Shown here in pieces: positions 1 to 6,293 of a stretch of 8,918 bases of DNA. A program made the position numbers and the translations under genes. Source of the stretch: Elusimicrobiota bacterium. Its GTDB lineage: Bacteria > Elusimicrobiota > Elusimicrobia > Elusimicrobiales > UBA9959. The number at the start of each line of letters is the position of its first letter. The first letter of the stretch is position 1. The notes under the pieces were generated by a model. That model ran no database searches, was not told the DNA's origin, and worked only from the letters and a program-made list of their open reading frames with translations. Location: the NCBI GenBank assembly GCA_022703115.1, contig JAKLEK010000054.1, positions 1 to 8,918 on the forward strand, read 5' to 3'.

Positions 1-701
1 AAAGCTCCGTGGTAAGTATAGAGGTCCATCACTTTCCTGCCCTTGAAATAAGGCCGCAGGAAGGCCCGGTTCTCGCTCTGGTCGAAATACCAGCCGGTCT
101 TCTGCCCTGAGGTAAGCGGCACATCGTATTTCAGGCCGTTCTCGGTTATCTGCGCCGCGGGCGGCACTTCCCCGAAAGCGGTCTCGTTGTAGGGCTTAAG
201 CCCTTCCAGCTTGCGGAACTCGTGCGTGTTCCTGTAGTATATCCCGCGCGGCCTGAAGATGTCGCGCAGGGCGGCCGTGATCTCTTCCTTCAGCAGCTCG
301 GCCCCGGCCGAAACTATCTCCGCCACCAGGATATCAGAATACTTGTCGACGATCAGGCCGGGTATCCCGTCCGACTCGCCGAAGAACATGCGCCCGCTGC
401 CGCATTCCCCGCCGGTCCCCGCGCGGCGCTCCATCGCCCGCCTGATCCTGGCCGGCACCAGGTCGGCTTCCAGCTCCTCGGGGCCTGTCCTGAGCAGCCG
501 GACCGAGATTAGGCTGTGCGGGTTGAAGAAACCGGTGCCGGCCGGCTCGCCGGTGGGCGCGAGCACCCGGCGGATCTCGCCCGGGACCGCGCTCTTGTCT
601 ATCTCCTCCAGTTCGTTGGAGAATATCCAGGGGTGTCCCCGGCCGAGGCGCCGGCCCCCGGTGGGTTTCAGCTTGAGAGTTTTCAAAGTAGATGCGGGCA
701 T
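1..701 (-). CDS. rlmI: RlmI-type class I SAM-dependent rRNA (cytosine-C5) methyltransferase, C-terminus missing
   Basis: Family members methylate a cytosine in 23S rRNA using SAM. The window keeps 233 residues, and the gene runs off the left edge. Residues about 8-75 look like the PUA RNA-binding domain (GHPWIFSNEL at 22-31). Then follow GESDGIPGLIVDKYSD (108-123) and SGQKTGWYFDQSENR (198-212), both typical of this family, and the start of the SAM-binding motif I (VMDLYTYHGA, 224-233). The catalytic cysteines would lie beyond the edge and cannot be checked. I chose the ATG at 701-699 because AAGGA lies 7 nt upstream of it. An in-frame ATG at 752-750 overlaps the previous stop codon as TAATG and would add 17 residues (MTRSRPAAPADSQKDGP), but it has no clear Shine-Dalgarno. 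The gene is 50 nt downstream of the SAM hydrolase and probably co-transcribed with it. Family assignment is firm; the exact target base is inferred. Confidence 0.9.
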   Translation of the reverse strand, partial: MPASTLKTLKLKPTGGRRLGRGHPWIFSNELEEIDKSAVPGEIRRVLAPTGEPAGTGFFNPHSLISVRLLRTGPEELEADLVPARIRRAMERRAGTGGECGSGRMFFGESDGIPGLIVDKYSDILVAEIVSAGAELLKEEITAALRDIFRPRGIYYRNTHEFRKLEGLKPYNETAFGEVPPAAQITENGLKYDVPLTSGQKTGWYFDQSENRAFLRPYFKGRKVMDLYTYHGA

Positions 702-751
702 TGGTCCGTCCTTTTGGCTATCGGCCGGCGCCGCCGGGCGGCTGCGGGTCA

Positions 752-1531
752 TTACAGCGAGATGATGGCTTCGACTTCGCTTCCGGGTTTGACGCCGAAA
801 GTGCCTGCGAAACTGCCGTTGCGTATCGAGAACTCCAGGAACCCGAATGAGCCTATAAGGGCGAGAGGCTCTCCGACCGGTACCGAGGCGTAGGTAAGCT
901 TCAGCCCTTTAAGCACCCTGTCGGCTATAGTGAAGATGGAGCGGGCGTTCACGTGCTGCAGCGTGAGGTTGGTCATCGCGTTACCGAAATGGTCCACCGC
1001 CAGGACCCTGCCGCTTACCCTGTTCCCGGCCCTTTCCGGCTTAGGGTACGGGAACCGTCTGTATTCGTCCAGGACCGGGCCGAGGCGCTTTTCCGGCAGC
1101 CCCTTGGCCACCGCCGCCGCCACCGGCGCCATGATATCGCGTCCGTGGAAAGTGGAACTTATGCGCTGCAGGAAAAGGTCCGAGTTATTTATGAAGCGGA
1201 CTTCGGTTATCTCCTCCCGTTCTCCTACCCAGCTCAGTATCCCGTTGTCGGGGGTGATGAACTGGTAATTCTTGGTCCGCGCCCACAGCACTCCCCGGCC
1301 GGTGCCGACCGTAGGGTCGACCACGGTGATGAACAGCGTCCCCTTCGGCATGAAAGGCATCGCCGCCATCAGGTAGAACGCGGCGGTCTGTATGTCCTGG
1401 GGGGGGATCTGGTGGGTTATATCTATCAGCGTCAGATTGGGGGCGTGGGCGAGTATGACGCCTTTCATGGCGCCCACGAAAGGATCGTGCGTTCCGAAGT
1501 CGGAGATAAGGGCGATGAACTTGGTTTTCAT
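752..1531 (-). CDS. SAM hydrolase (adenosine-forming), DUF62 / SAM hydroxide adenosyltransferase family
   Basis: A 259-residue protein, the usual length for the family, whose members split S-adenosylmethionine into adenosine and methionine. The N-terminal SDFGTHDPFVGAMKG (10-24) is the family hallmark. The catalytic Asp-Arg-His set known for the family can be placed at D72 and R79 (VVDPTVGTGR, 70-79) and H129 (FHGRD, 128-132). TPDNGIL (93-99) is another conserved loop, and the C-terminal part (residues from about 170) forms the second domain. The usual Gly of DPGVG is Thr here (T74), a small deviation beside the catalytic Asp. The ATG at 1531-1529 gives the expected N-terminus, but the sequence before it (CAGCTTCCCAC) has no Shine-Dalgarno and belongs to, or abuts, repeat element R1. 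It is followed after 50 nt by rlmI. The physiological role of this family is poorly understood. Confidence 0.92.
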   Translation of the reverse strand: MKTKFIALISDFGTHDPFVGAMKGVILAHAPNLTLIDITHQIPPQDIQTAAFYLMAAMPFMPKGTLFITVVDPTVGTGRGVLWARTKNYQFITPDNGILSWVGEREEITEVRFINNSDLFLQRISSTFHGRDIMAPVAAAVAKGLPEKRLGPVLDEYRRFPYPKPERAGNRVSGRVLAVDHFGNAMTNLTLQHVNARSIFTIADRVLKGLKLTYASVPVGEPLALIGSFGFLEFSIRNGSFAGTFGVKPGSEVEAIISL

Positions 1532-1538
1532 GTGGGAA

Positions 1539-1720
1539 GCTGCTGATGCATGATCGCTAGTAGGCTTTTGACGCGTGATCGCTAGGATGCCAAGAGGCTG
1601 TTGATATATGATTGCTGGTATGCTAGTAAGCTTTATAAGGAGCTTTCCTTATGGCTACAAGCAATCATCGATCAACAGCCTACCAGCCTGCCAGCGATCA
1701 TAGAACAGGCGCCTGCTAGC
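1539..1720. repeat. Repeat element R1: modular imperfect palindrome filling the pyrE to SAM hydrolase gap
   Basis: Read on the + strand, the element parses without leftovers into 17-nt modules B and 8-nt modules A around a hairpin. The left arm is B 1539-1555, A 1556-1563, B 1564-1580, A 1581-1588, degenerate A 1589-1596, B 1597-1613, A 1614-1621, A 1622-1629, then gcttt. The hairpin is 1635-1652. The right arm is gg, then inverted modules A' 1655-1662, B' 1663-1679, A' 1680-1687, A' 1688-1695, B' 1696-1712, A' 1713-1720. Arms 1596-1623 and 1653-1680 pair at 23 of 28 positions, and complementarity continues more weakly outward. The last A' contains the pyrE stop codon (1718-1716). There is no U-tract after the hairpin on either strand, so this is not a canonical intrinsic terminator. 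The family is unknown to me; the module structure is seen directly. Confidence 0.9.
1623..1662 (-). repeat. Conserved 40-nt core of R1 with central hairpin
   Basis: On the minus strand the core reads GCTTGTAGCC, then the hairpin ATAAGGA-AAGC-TCCTTAT (positions 1652-1635), then AAAGCTTACTAG. It matches the core of R2 at 37 of 40 positions, but R2 carries it on the opposite strand. The three differences are all in the loop region, while both 7-nt stem halves and both flanks are identical. The stem halves contain AAGGA (Shine-Dalgarno-like) and TCCTT (anti-Shine-Dalgarno-like). Confidence 0.9.
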
Positions 1721-2312
1721 CTTCCTGATGCGCGTGATGTATCGTAGAGCCGGGCACGGTCAGCGGCATCTTCTGCCTGCACAGCGGGCAGTTGTCCGGG
1801 GTATAGAGCTGCAGCGGGTAGGAAATAAGTCCGCGAACCGGCGTGTTCATAGTCAGGTCCCCGGTGGAGCGGTCCACTATAGCCACGACGCCGATAACCT
1901 TCGCGCCGTAGCCCTTGGCCAGGTTTATGGCCTCCGAGCACATGCGGCCGGTGTTCAGCACGTCGTCCACTACGAGCGCGCGCTCGCCTTCGCTTATCTT
2001 GAAGTCCCGCTTCAGGACCATCACGCCGTTGATCCGTTCCGTGAAAATGGAGCGCGCCTTCTTAACGCGGGCCACTTCCTGGCCTATAACCATCGATCCC
2101 ACCGAGGGGGAGATGACCACGTTTATCTCCTGGGGGAACTTGGAGGCCATCTCCTTGGCCACCTTCTGCGCCAGGTTGGGGTACTGCATGACCAGCGAGG
2201 TCTGGATATACGTCTGGGTATGGAATCCGGAAGGGAGCTGGAAATGGCCGTTCAGGATGGCTCCGTGTTCCTGCAGAAGCCCTACCACGTCTAATTTGCC
2301 TAGTTTGGACAT
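1716..2312 (-). CDS. pyrE: Orotate phosphoribosyltransferase (type with C-terminal CPLC motif)
   Basis: Transfers phosphoribosyl from PRPP to orotate to give OMP, the fifth step of pyrimidine synthesis, in the cytoplasm. The protein has 198 residues. The PRPP-binding loop is ALVVDDVLNTGRMCSEAI (112-129), with the paired aspartates D116 and D117. GHFQLPSGFHTQTYIQ (22-37) is the substrate-side region. The C-terminal DNCPLCRQKMPLTVPGS (173-189) carries a CxxC pair typical of the Thermus-type PyrE subfamily. The ATG at 2312-2310 overlaps the AsmA-like stop codon by one base (TAATG). AAGGAG lies 8 nt upstream of the start, inside the end of the AsmA-like gene, so translation is probably coupled. 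The TAG stop (1718-1716) lies inside the outermost module of repeat element R1, so the repeat begins exactly where coding ends. It is the last gene of the tightly packed run. Confidence 0.95.
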   Translation of the reverse strand: MSKLGKLDVVGLLQEHGAILNGHFQLPSGFHTQTYIQTSLVMQYPNLAQKVAKEMASKFPQEINVVISPSVGSMVIGQEVARVKKARSIFTERINGVMVLKRDFKISEGERALVVDDVLNTGRMCSEAINLAKGYGAKVIGVVAIVDRSTGDLTMNTPVRGLISYPLQLYTPDNCPLCRQKMPLTVPGSTIHHAHQEG

Positions 2313-4510
2313 TATTTTTTCTCCTTGAACTGTTCCAGCCTGGTGGTGTCCATCGTAACGCCTTTCTTGATCGCGCCCTGTATGATCCGTCCGGCTTCCC
2401 TGGAATTCAGCATCTTTATGTCGGGCTTGTTCATCCTGCCTTCGATAGTGAAGGCCAGGGCCGGCTTGCCGCTCTCATCGGTGAACGTCTCCGGCAGGCT
2501 GCCCATGGAATAGTACTTATCCGATATTGTATAAACTTTTAACTTGATATTCTCGCGAGCGAGGTCCAGGGTGCCGGTGGTGTATATGGAAAAGTCCCTG
2601 CCAGCCATGTAGAACCCGCGTATCGTGATGACGCCCGAATCCAGCGCGTACTCCCCTCCGGCGGAATTGAACACGACGTCGTTCAGCTTGTAGCCGAGCT
2701 TCAGCGCCCCCATCCGGTTGAGTCGGTACATCGTCAGTATCGGGAGGGAGAGGATGTAATGGACCCGGTCCCGTTCCGAGGTCTTCTGCACGTTGTAGAA
2801 GGTCCCGCCGCCGGACCTGATGGCTATGGTGCCGCGCAGTTTCTCAAGCCGCCCGGTTATCTCCTTCAGGTCCGCCGAGAGGTAGAAGTCCCGCGCGTCG
2901 AAATATTCGTGTTTCAGGAAGTCTGTCTTGTAGAGCAGGCGGAAACCGGCGAAACCGGCCGGGATCGCGTTCTTCACGGCCTTGATCCAGGCCAGGCCGG
3001 CGTTGTAGCGGCGGCGCCGCTTCTCCGCGGCAAGTCCCTTCTTGATCTCCAGCAGCAGGTTGCGTCCGGCCTTTATGTCCAGCTGCCGGGAGTAGCCGGT
3101 GAAGTAGGCGGTCTTTCTGTCGGTGAAAGGGTCGTTGAACACGAAGCGGCCTTTCAGCGGATTGGAGCCCCACTGGGCGGAGCACTCCCCGGCCACCCGG
3201 TCCGCGGAGATCTCGGTCCGTACCTTCAGCGCGGTCAGCTTGGCGCCGGGCAGGGTCAGCCTGCCGTCCTTTACGTGCAGGTAGTTGTCCTTCAGGTTCT
3301 TGGTGAAAAGCGAAGAGAGGCTCAGCCCGTCGAAGCGCAGGTTCTTGTAGCGCAGGCCGGCCTTCTCCGAGGTCAGGATGAGCTTGGAGATGACCGGCTT
3401 GCCGGTCCGGTTGCTGATGTTCATCCTTCCCTGGACTATCCCGGAGGCGTCGGACACGGGCATGGCCGGCACGGCGCTCTTAAGCTCCGACAGCGATATG
3501 GGCGGTGTGAAAACGGATAGATCGTAAACGGCGGCGCGGCCGTCGAACTTCACCGTCCCTTCCGCTTTAACGTCCGGCGGCGCCGCGCGCAGCGAGAAGG
3601 CCGAGGTCCCGTCCTCCCGCATGGCGGATTTCAGCGTCCAGCGCGAGGCGGGCAGGGAGAACTCGTAAGGGGACCTGTAGAGCGGCTCGATGTCGCGGTC
3701 GGTGAGGGCGTCGGCGTTCACCGAGAGGCTCATTTCCGGCCTCCTGAAATTCTTCAGTTCGCCTTCGGCCGTGAACGTCTTGTCCATGACCGACAGGGTC
3801 ATGGAAAGCGACTTCAGTTCCGCGGCGTTCATGTCGAAACCGTGCATGTTCAGCACGCCTTCGGAGTACAGCCTTCCCTGCAGCCCGCCGCCCGCGCCGT
3901 CGCGCCTGAAAAAGACCGCCAGGTCGAAGGGTGTGTCCGCGCCGGGCCGGAAATCCTTCAGATTGAGGTTGACGTTCCCGAAGGAGTAATCCGAACCGGG
4001 AAGGTGCAGGTTCACCTCCCCGTCCCGTATCTCCGCCGAGCGTATGCTGTTCAGCCTGTTCTTAGACGGGCCCGGCTGGTCCCTGTAGGCCTGCATTATG
4101 TCGGAAAAGTTCCATGCCCCGCCCGTGTCCCTGAAGAGCTCGATCCTGGGCGAGACCAGGATCACGCTTTTCAGCACTATCTGCCGCTTCAGGAGCGGCG
4201 CCAGCCGGTACGTGGCCACTATGTACTGCGCGGTGACGAAGTTGACCACGCGCGGCCCGGGTTCCACCACTCGGAGGCCCTTTATCCTTATCTCGCCGGT
4301 AAGCGAGAACCTGGCCGAATCGATCTGGACCGGGCGCTTGAAGAAGGACTGCAGCTGATCGGTGGCTATGTCCTTCAGGTTCTGCCTGTCGAACATCGTC
4401 TTCACTATCACCGACCCGGCCGCCAGCATCAGGACGGCGAAGATCAGCGGGAGGAAGATTATCCTCAGCACGATACGGTTCAGCAGCTTTCCGCGCTTAT
4501 GTGTGGTCAT
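2312..4510 (-). CDS. AsmA-like inner-membrane-anchored envelope protein
   Basis: A 732-residue protein with a basic N-terminus and one membrane segment at about 12-36 (IVLRIIFLPLIFAVLMLAAG), then a long periplasmic part rich in short beta-type stretches. The region after the anchor (LQSFFKRPVQIDSARFSL, 48-65, then IRIKGLRVVEP) matches the N-terminal pattern of the AsmA family. The last 180 residues or so (alternating beta stretches, then NKPDIKMLNSREAGRIIQGA near 694-713) resemble AsmA C-terminal domains. AsmA-like proteins are linked to lipid transport to, or assembly of, the outer membrane, which supports a diderm host. The middle (about 100-550) cannot be assigned by eye. The ATG at 4510-4508 overlaps the upstream stop as ATGA, and the 3' end overlaps pyrE by one base. 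It is longer than E. coli AsmA (about 617 residues). The family is likely; the specific lipid or partner is unknown. Confidence 0.8.
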   Translation of the reverse strand: MTTHKRGKLLNRIVLRIIFLPLIFAVLMLAAGSVIVKTMFDRQNLKDIATDQLQSFFKRPVQIDSARFSLTGEIRIKGLRVVEPGPRVVNFVTAQYIVATYRLAPLLKRQIVLKSVILVSPRIELFRDTGGAWNFSDIMQAYRDQPGPSKNRLNSIRSAEIRDGEVNLHLPGSDYSFGNVNLNLKDFRPGADTPFDLAVFFRRDGAGGGLQGRLYSEGVLNMHGFDMNAAELKSLSMTLSVMDKTFTAEGELKNFRRPEMSLSVNADALTDRDIEPLYRSPYEFSLPASRWTLKSAMREDGTSAFSLRAAPPDVKAEGTVKFDGRAAVYDLSVFTPPISLSELKSAVPAMPVSDASGIVQGRMNISNRTGKPVISKLILTSEKAGLRYKNLRFDGLSLSSLFTKNLKDNYLHVKDGRLTLPGAKLTALKVRTEISADRVAGECSAQWGSNPLKGRFVFNDPFTDRKTAYFTGYSRQLDIKAGRNLLLEIKKGLAAEKRRRRYNAGLAWIKAVKNAIPAGFAGFRLLYKTDFLKHEYFDARDFYLSADLKEITGRLEKLRGTIAIRSGGGTFYNVQKTSERDRVHYILSLPILTMYRLNRMGALKLGYKLNDVVFNSAGGEYALDSGVITIRGFYMAGRDFSIYTTGTLDLARENIKLKVYTISDKYYSMGSLPETFTDESGKPALAFTIEGRMNKPDIKMLNSREAGRIIQGAIKKGVTMDTTRLEQFKEKK

Positions 4511-5202
4511 CCTTTCCGTAGATATATTCTAGCAACATTCGCGCAGTATGAGGCCGCCGAGATCGCGCCGTCCGCGATGCGTCCGGCGTTGCTCCACACG
4601 CTCGCCGCGTAGCCCTTAAGCGAGACCAGTTCCGGGAACAGCAGCTTCAGCGCCAGGGCCAGGGCCAGGCTGTTCAGCAGCAGCACGACCGCGAAAGAGA
4701 AAAAGACCCCTCCGGCCCTTGTAAGGTCGCTTTGGCGCGGTCCCGCGAGCACGTCCCCGGTGTTAAGCACGTGGAAGGCCAGGAAGAACCCGGCTATTCC
4801 GGTGAAGACCGGTCTGAAGGGGGACATGTCGGCGAAGAAAGCCGCCACGGCGTAGGCGGCCCCTGCGGCGACCGCGTAAAAGGGTATGAAGTAGGGCGCC
4901 AGCGAGATGAACGCGCTGCCGGAGTTCAGCGCGACGTAGCCGCCGTTCCGGCGGACCGAGATCTTCCGTATCTTGACCCCGCTCATCAGCGCGGCGAGGG
5001 CGTGGCTCAGTTCGTGCGCCAGCACGTAGAAGAACCTGTTCCCTGGGCGGTGGAAGTGCAGCAGCGAGTACAGAGCGGCGCCGGCCAGGAGCGGCAGGGC
5101 GGCGTTGTATCTGGTCAAGGCGGTGAAGAGCAGCGCGGCCGTGGCGAGGATGGAGGCCGCGGTGAAAGGCGTGAGCGCCAGGGCCGTCAGCGTCCTTGCC
5201 AT
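4507..5202 (-). CDS. M50-like HExxH integral membrane protein
   Basis: A 231-residue multi-span membrane protein. Hydrophobic segments lie near 8-30, 33-50, 97-122, 131-148 and 165-190. HELSH (63-67, in YVLAHELSHALAALMSG) is a zinc metalloprotease HExxH motif inside a membrane-proximal helix. It is followed by GGYVALN (87-93), a layout like M50/M50B site-2-protease-type families. D150 (NTGDVLAGP) or D159 could be the third metal ligand, but I cannot settle which. There is no PDZ domain. I chose the ATG at 5202-5200 because TGGAGG lies 7 nt upstream. An in-frame GTG at 5235-5233 would give 242 residues but has no such site. The start overlaps the previous gene by 16 nt, and the stop overlaps the AsmA-like start as ATGA. 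Substrate unknown; an envelope role is inferred from the AsmA neighbour. Confidence 0.78.
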   Translation of the reverse strand: MARTLTALALTPFTAASILATAALLFTALTRYNAALPLLAGAALYSLLHFHRPGNRFFYVLAHELSHALAALMSGVKIRKISVRRNGGYVALNSGSAFISLAPYFIPFYAVAAGAAYAVAAFFADMSPFRPVFTGIAGFFLAFHVLNTGDVLAGPRQSDLTRAGGVFFSFAVVLLLNSLALALALKLLFPELVSLKGYAASVWSNAGRIADGAISAASYCANVARIYLRKG

Positions 5203-5516
5203 CGCCCGGCCTCCAGTTTCGTGTCCGGCCCCCACAGCGCCAGGGCTTCGGGCGCCTTCTTCCTCGCGAGGCGGGTCCAGCGGGTTTCAGGGGGGGAGAA
5301 ATCCTCGGCCGCGGTCCTGTACCAGATGTATGCGTATTTCGCGGGGTTTTCCCTTTTCCCTCCCGGCAGGTCGGCCGCTTTCCCGCCCAGGGCCAGCGCC
5401 ATGTACCTCTCGCCTTCGAGGAAAGCGCTGCGGCCCCGCAGCGCGAGGTCCAGATAAGCCGCGCCGAGGAAGAAGCCCGCCGCGAGCGTGAACAGGAGGA
5501 GATGTCTGGTCTTCAC
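5187..5516 (-). CDS. Small membrane-anchored protein of unknown function
   Basis: I do not recognise this 109-residue protein. Residues 4-26 (RHLLLFTLAAGFFLGAAYLD) are an uncleaved-looking N-terminal anchor or signal peptide, preceded by a basic start. The rest is soluble and basic, with many aromatic residues (YAYIWYRTAAEDFSPPETRW, about 60-79) and helical stretches (LARKKAPEALALW). The start is GTG at 5516-5514, which has only a weak purine-rich sequence upstream. A small inverted repeat, GTCCC-TTC-GGGAC (5538-5526), stands just before it. The 3' end overlaps the M50-like gene by 16 nt and holds that gene's Shine-Dalgarno. This overlap and the absence of a competing frame support it as a real gene. 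Its position suggests it works with the M50-like and AsmA-like proteins in the envelope, which is inference only. Confidence 0.65.
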   Translation of the reverse strand: MKTRHLLLFTLAAGFFLGAAYLDLALRGRSAFLEGERYMALALGGKAADLPGGKRENPAKYAYIWYRTAAEDFSPPETRWTRLARKKAPEALALWGPDTKLEAGRWQGR

Positions 5517-5525
5517 TGGTGTGGT

Positions 5526-5538
5526 GTCCCGAAGGGAC
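5526..5538. other. Short inverted repeat before the unknown-function gene
   Basis: A 5-bp perfect stem (GTCCC/GGGAC) with a 3-nt loop, in the 25-nt gap between the response regulator stop and the GTG start at 5516. It has no following U-tract, so it is not a typical terminator. It could affect initiation at the weak GTG start, or be chance. Confidence 0.3.
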
Positions 5539-5541
5539 GGG

Positions 5542-5967
5542 TCAGAATTTTTTCTGCGGAAGGGGCGGCCGGGTCTTCAGCAGCTTGTGCAGTACGCCGA
5601 GCAGCACCTGGGGTTTCAGGGGCTTTTCGATGAAATCCTTCACGTTCGGTTCCTGCTTTATCATTTCCGAGGTGGAGCGCTCTGTGTAACGCCCGGTGAT
5701 TATGACTATCGGTATGCTGACGGTCTCGTCGTTCTGGAGTTCGCGCAGGATCTCGAACCCGCCGAGCTTGGGCAGCATCAGGTCCAGGAGTATTATGTCG
5801 GGGGAAAGCTCCCGCGCCTTCTTCAGCGCCTCGTCCCCGTCCACGGCCTTTTCGGTCCTGAAGCCGTCCTTTTTCACTACGAAGTCTATAAGTTCGCGCA
5901 CCGACTCGTCGTCGTCCACTATGAGCACGAGCTTGCCGGAGGGGCTGGCGAATCCTGCGTTTTCCAT
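5542..5967 (-). CDS. Receiver-only (CheY-like) response regulator
   Basis: A 141-residue protein made of one receiver domain (about 12-130) with no DNA-binding or enzymatic output domain. The acidic pocket is D18-D19-D20 (LIVDDDESVREL). The phosphoacceptor is D62 (PDIILLDLMLPKLGGFE). The conserved Thr is T91 (IVIITGR) and the conserved Lys is K115 (FIEKPLKP). All catalytic positions are intact, so it should accept phosphate from a histidine kinase. No kinase is in the window, so the partner is unknown. The ATG at 5967-5965 has GAGG about 7 nt upstream. It lies 37 nt downstream of the Lrp-like gene and 25 nt upstream of the unknown-function gene, consistent with one transcript. The first 11 residues and the C-terminal tail RPPLPQKKF are extra to the domain. 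It probably acts by protein-protein contact. Confidence 0.93.
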   Translation of the reverse strand: MENAGFASPSGKLVLIVDDDESVRELIDFVVKKDGFRTEKAVDGDEALKKARELSPDIILLDLMLPKLGGFEILRELQNDETVSIPIVIITGRYTERSTSEMIKQEPNVKDFIEKPLKPQVLLGVLHKLLKTRPPLPQKKF

Positions 5968-6004
5968 CTGTTACCTCGGTCCTTTCCTTCTCTCTTGCGC
6001 CCCG

Positions 6005-6235
6005 TTACAGATTGGTGGTCACCAGCGTCTCGGTGGTCTGTACGCCGTGTATCCCGCGCACTTCCCGCACGATCAGGCCGCTCAGCTTGTCGATGGTGTC
6101 GGATTCGGCCATGAGTATGGCGTCCCATCCGCCGAAAGTCATGTAGACGTCCTTGACGCCCCTTACGCTCTTTATCTGCTGGACGGCCTTCTGCTCAAGT
6201 CCGGCGACCAGCTTGCATAATACGAACGCGATCAT
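6005..6235 (-). CDS. Stand-alone Lrp/AsnC ligand-binding (RAM) domain protein
   Basis: A 76-residue protein that matches only the C-terminal ligand-binding domain of Lrp/AsnC regulators: a beta strand (AFVLCKL), a helix (GLEQKAVQQIKSV), a strand (VKDVYMTFGGWDAILMAE, with the family's G-x-x-D turn), then a helix and a final strand (HGVQTTETLVTTNL). There is no helix-turn-helix, so it should not bind DNA by itself. Such proteins form oligomers that can bind amino acids and modulate partner proteins. The start is the ATG at 6235-6233, because AGGAGG lies 5 nt upstream. A TTG at 6253 in the same frame would add MIQEAY, but it would put the Shine-Dalgarno inside the gene. It sits 58 nt after the lipoate-family gene and 37 nt before the response regulator. 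Given the nearby glycine cleavage genes, an amino acid ligand is possible but unproven. Confidence 0.85.
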   Translation of the reverse strand: MIAFVLCKLVAGLEQKAVQQIKSVRGVKDVYMTFGGWDAILMAESDTIDKLSGLIVREVRGIHGVQTTETLVTTNL

Positions 6236-6272
6236 ATAAGCCTCCTGGATCAAGGCGCCCGCCTTATAGCCG

Positions 6273-6284
6273 GCGGACGTCCGC
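6273..6284. other. 12-bp perfect palindrome between the lipoate-family and Lrp-like genes
   Basis: GCGGACGTCCGC is fully self-complementary and lies in the 58-nt gap, 10 nt beyond the lipoate-family stop codon. It could be an operator half-site pair or a weak hairpin. No U-tract follows, and in GC-rich DNA it may be chance. Confidence 0.3.
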
Positions 6285-6293
6285 AGTGCAACC

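Noticed and set aside
222..893. Plus-strand open frames over rlmI and the SAM hydrolase 3' end
   Set aside because: The minus-strand frames match known families throughout; these are high-GC antisense artefacts.
1564..1596. Promoter in R1 (TTGACG on the plus strand)
   Set aside because: No matching -10 box lies at proper spacing, and no plus-strand gene follows; the TTGA arises from module B.
1623..1662. Rho-independent terminator after pyrE
   Set aside because: The stem is short and AT-rich and no U-tract follows on the transcribed strand. A role in ending transcription is possible only through the larger palindrome.
1556..1720. Integron attC site
   Set aside because: The arms contain GTTGAT and ATCAAC, but the required GTTRRRY / RYYYAAC end motifs in attC layout are absent, and there is no integrase or cassette array.
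1672..2328. Open frames opposite or shifted to pyrE (plus strand 1728-2294 and 1915-2328; minus strand 1672-1941)
   Set aside because: They are shadows of pyrE, with low-complexity or arginine-rich translations and no recognisable domain.
4507..5235. GTG start at 5235 for the M50-like protein
   Set aside because: The ATG at 5202 has TGGAGG at proper spacing; the GTG has none and would lengthen the overlap with the previous gene.
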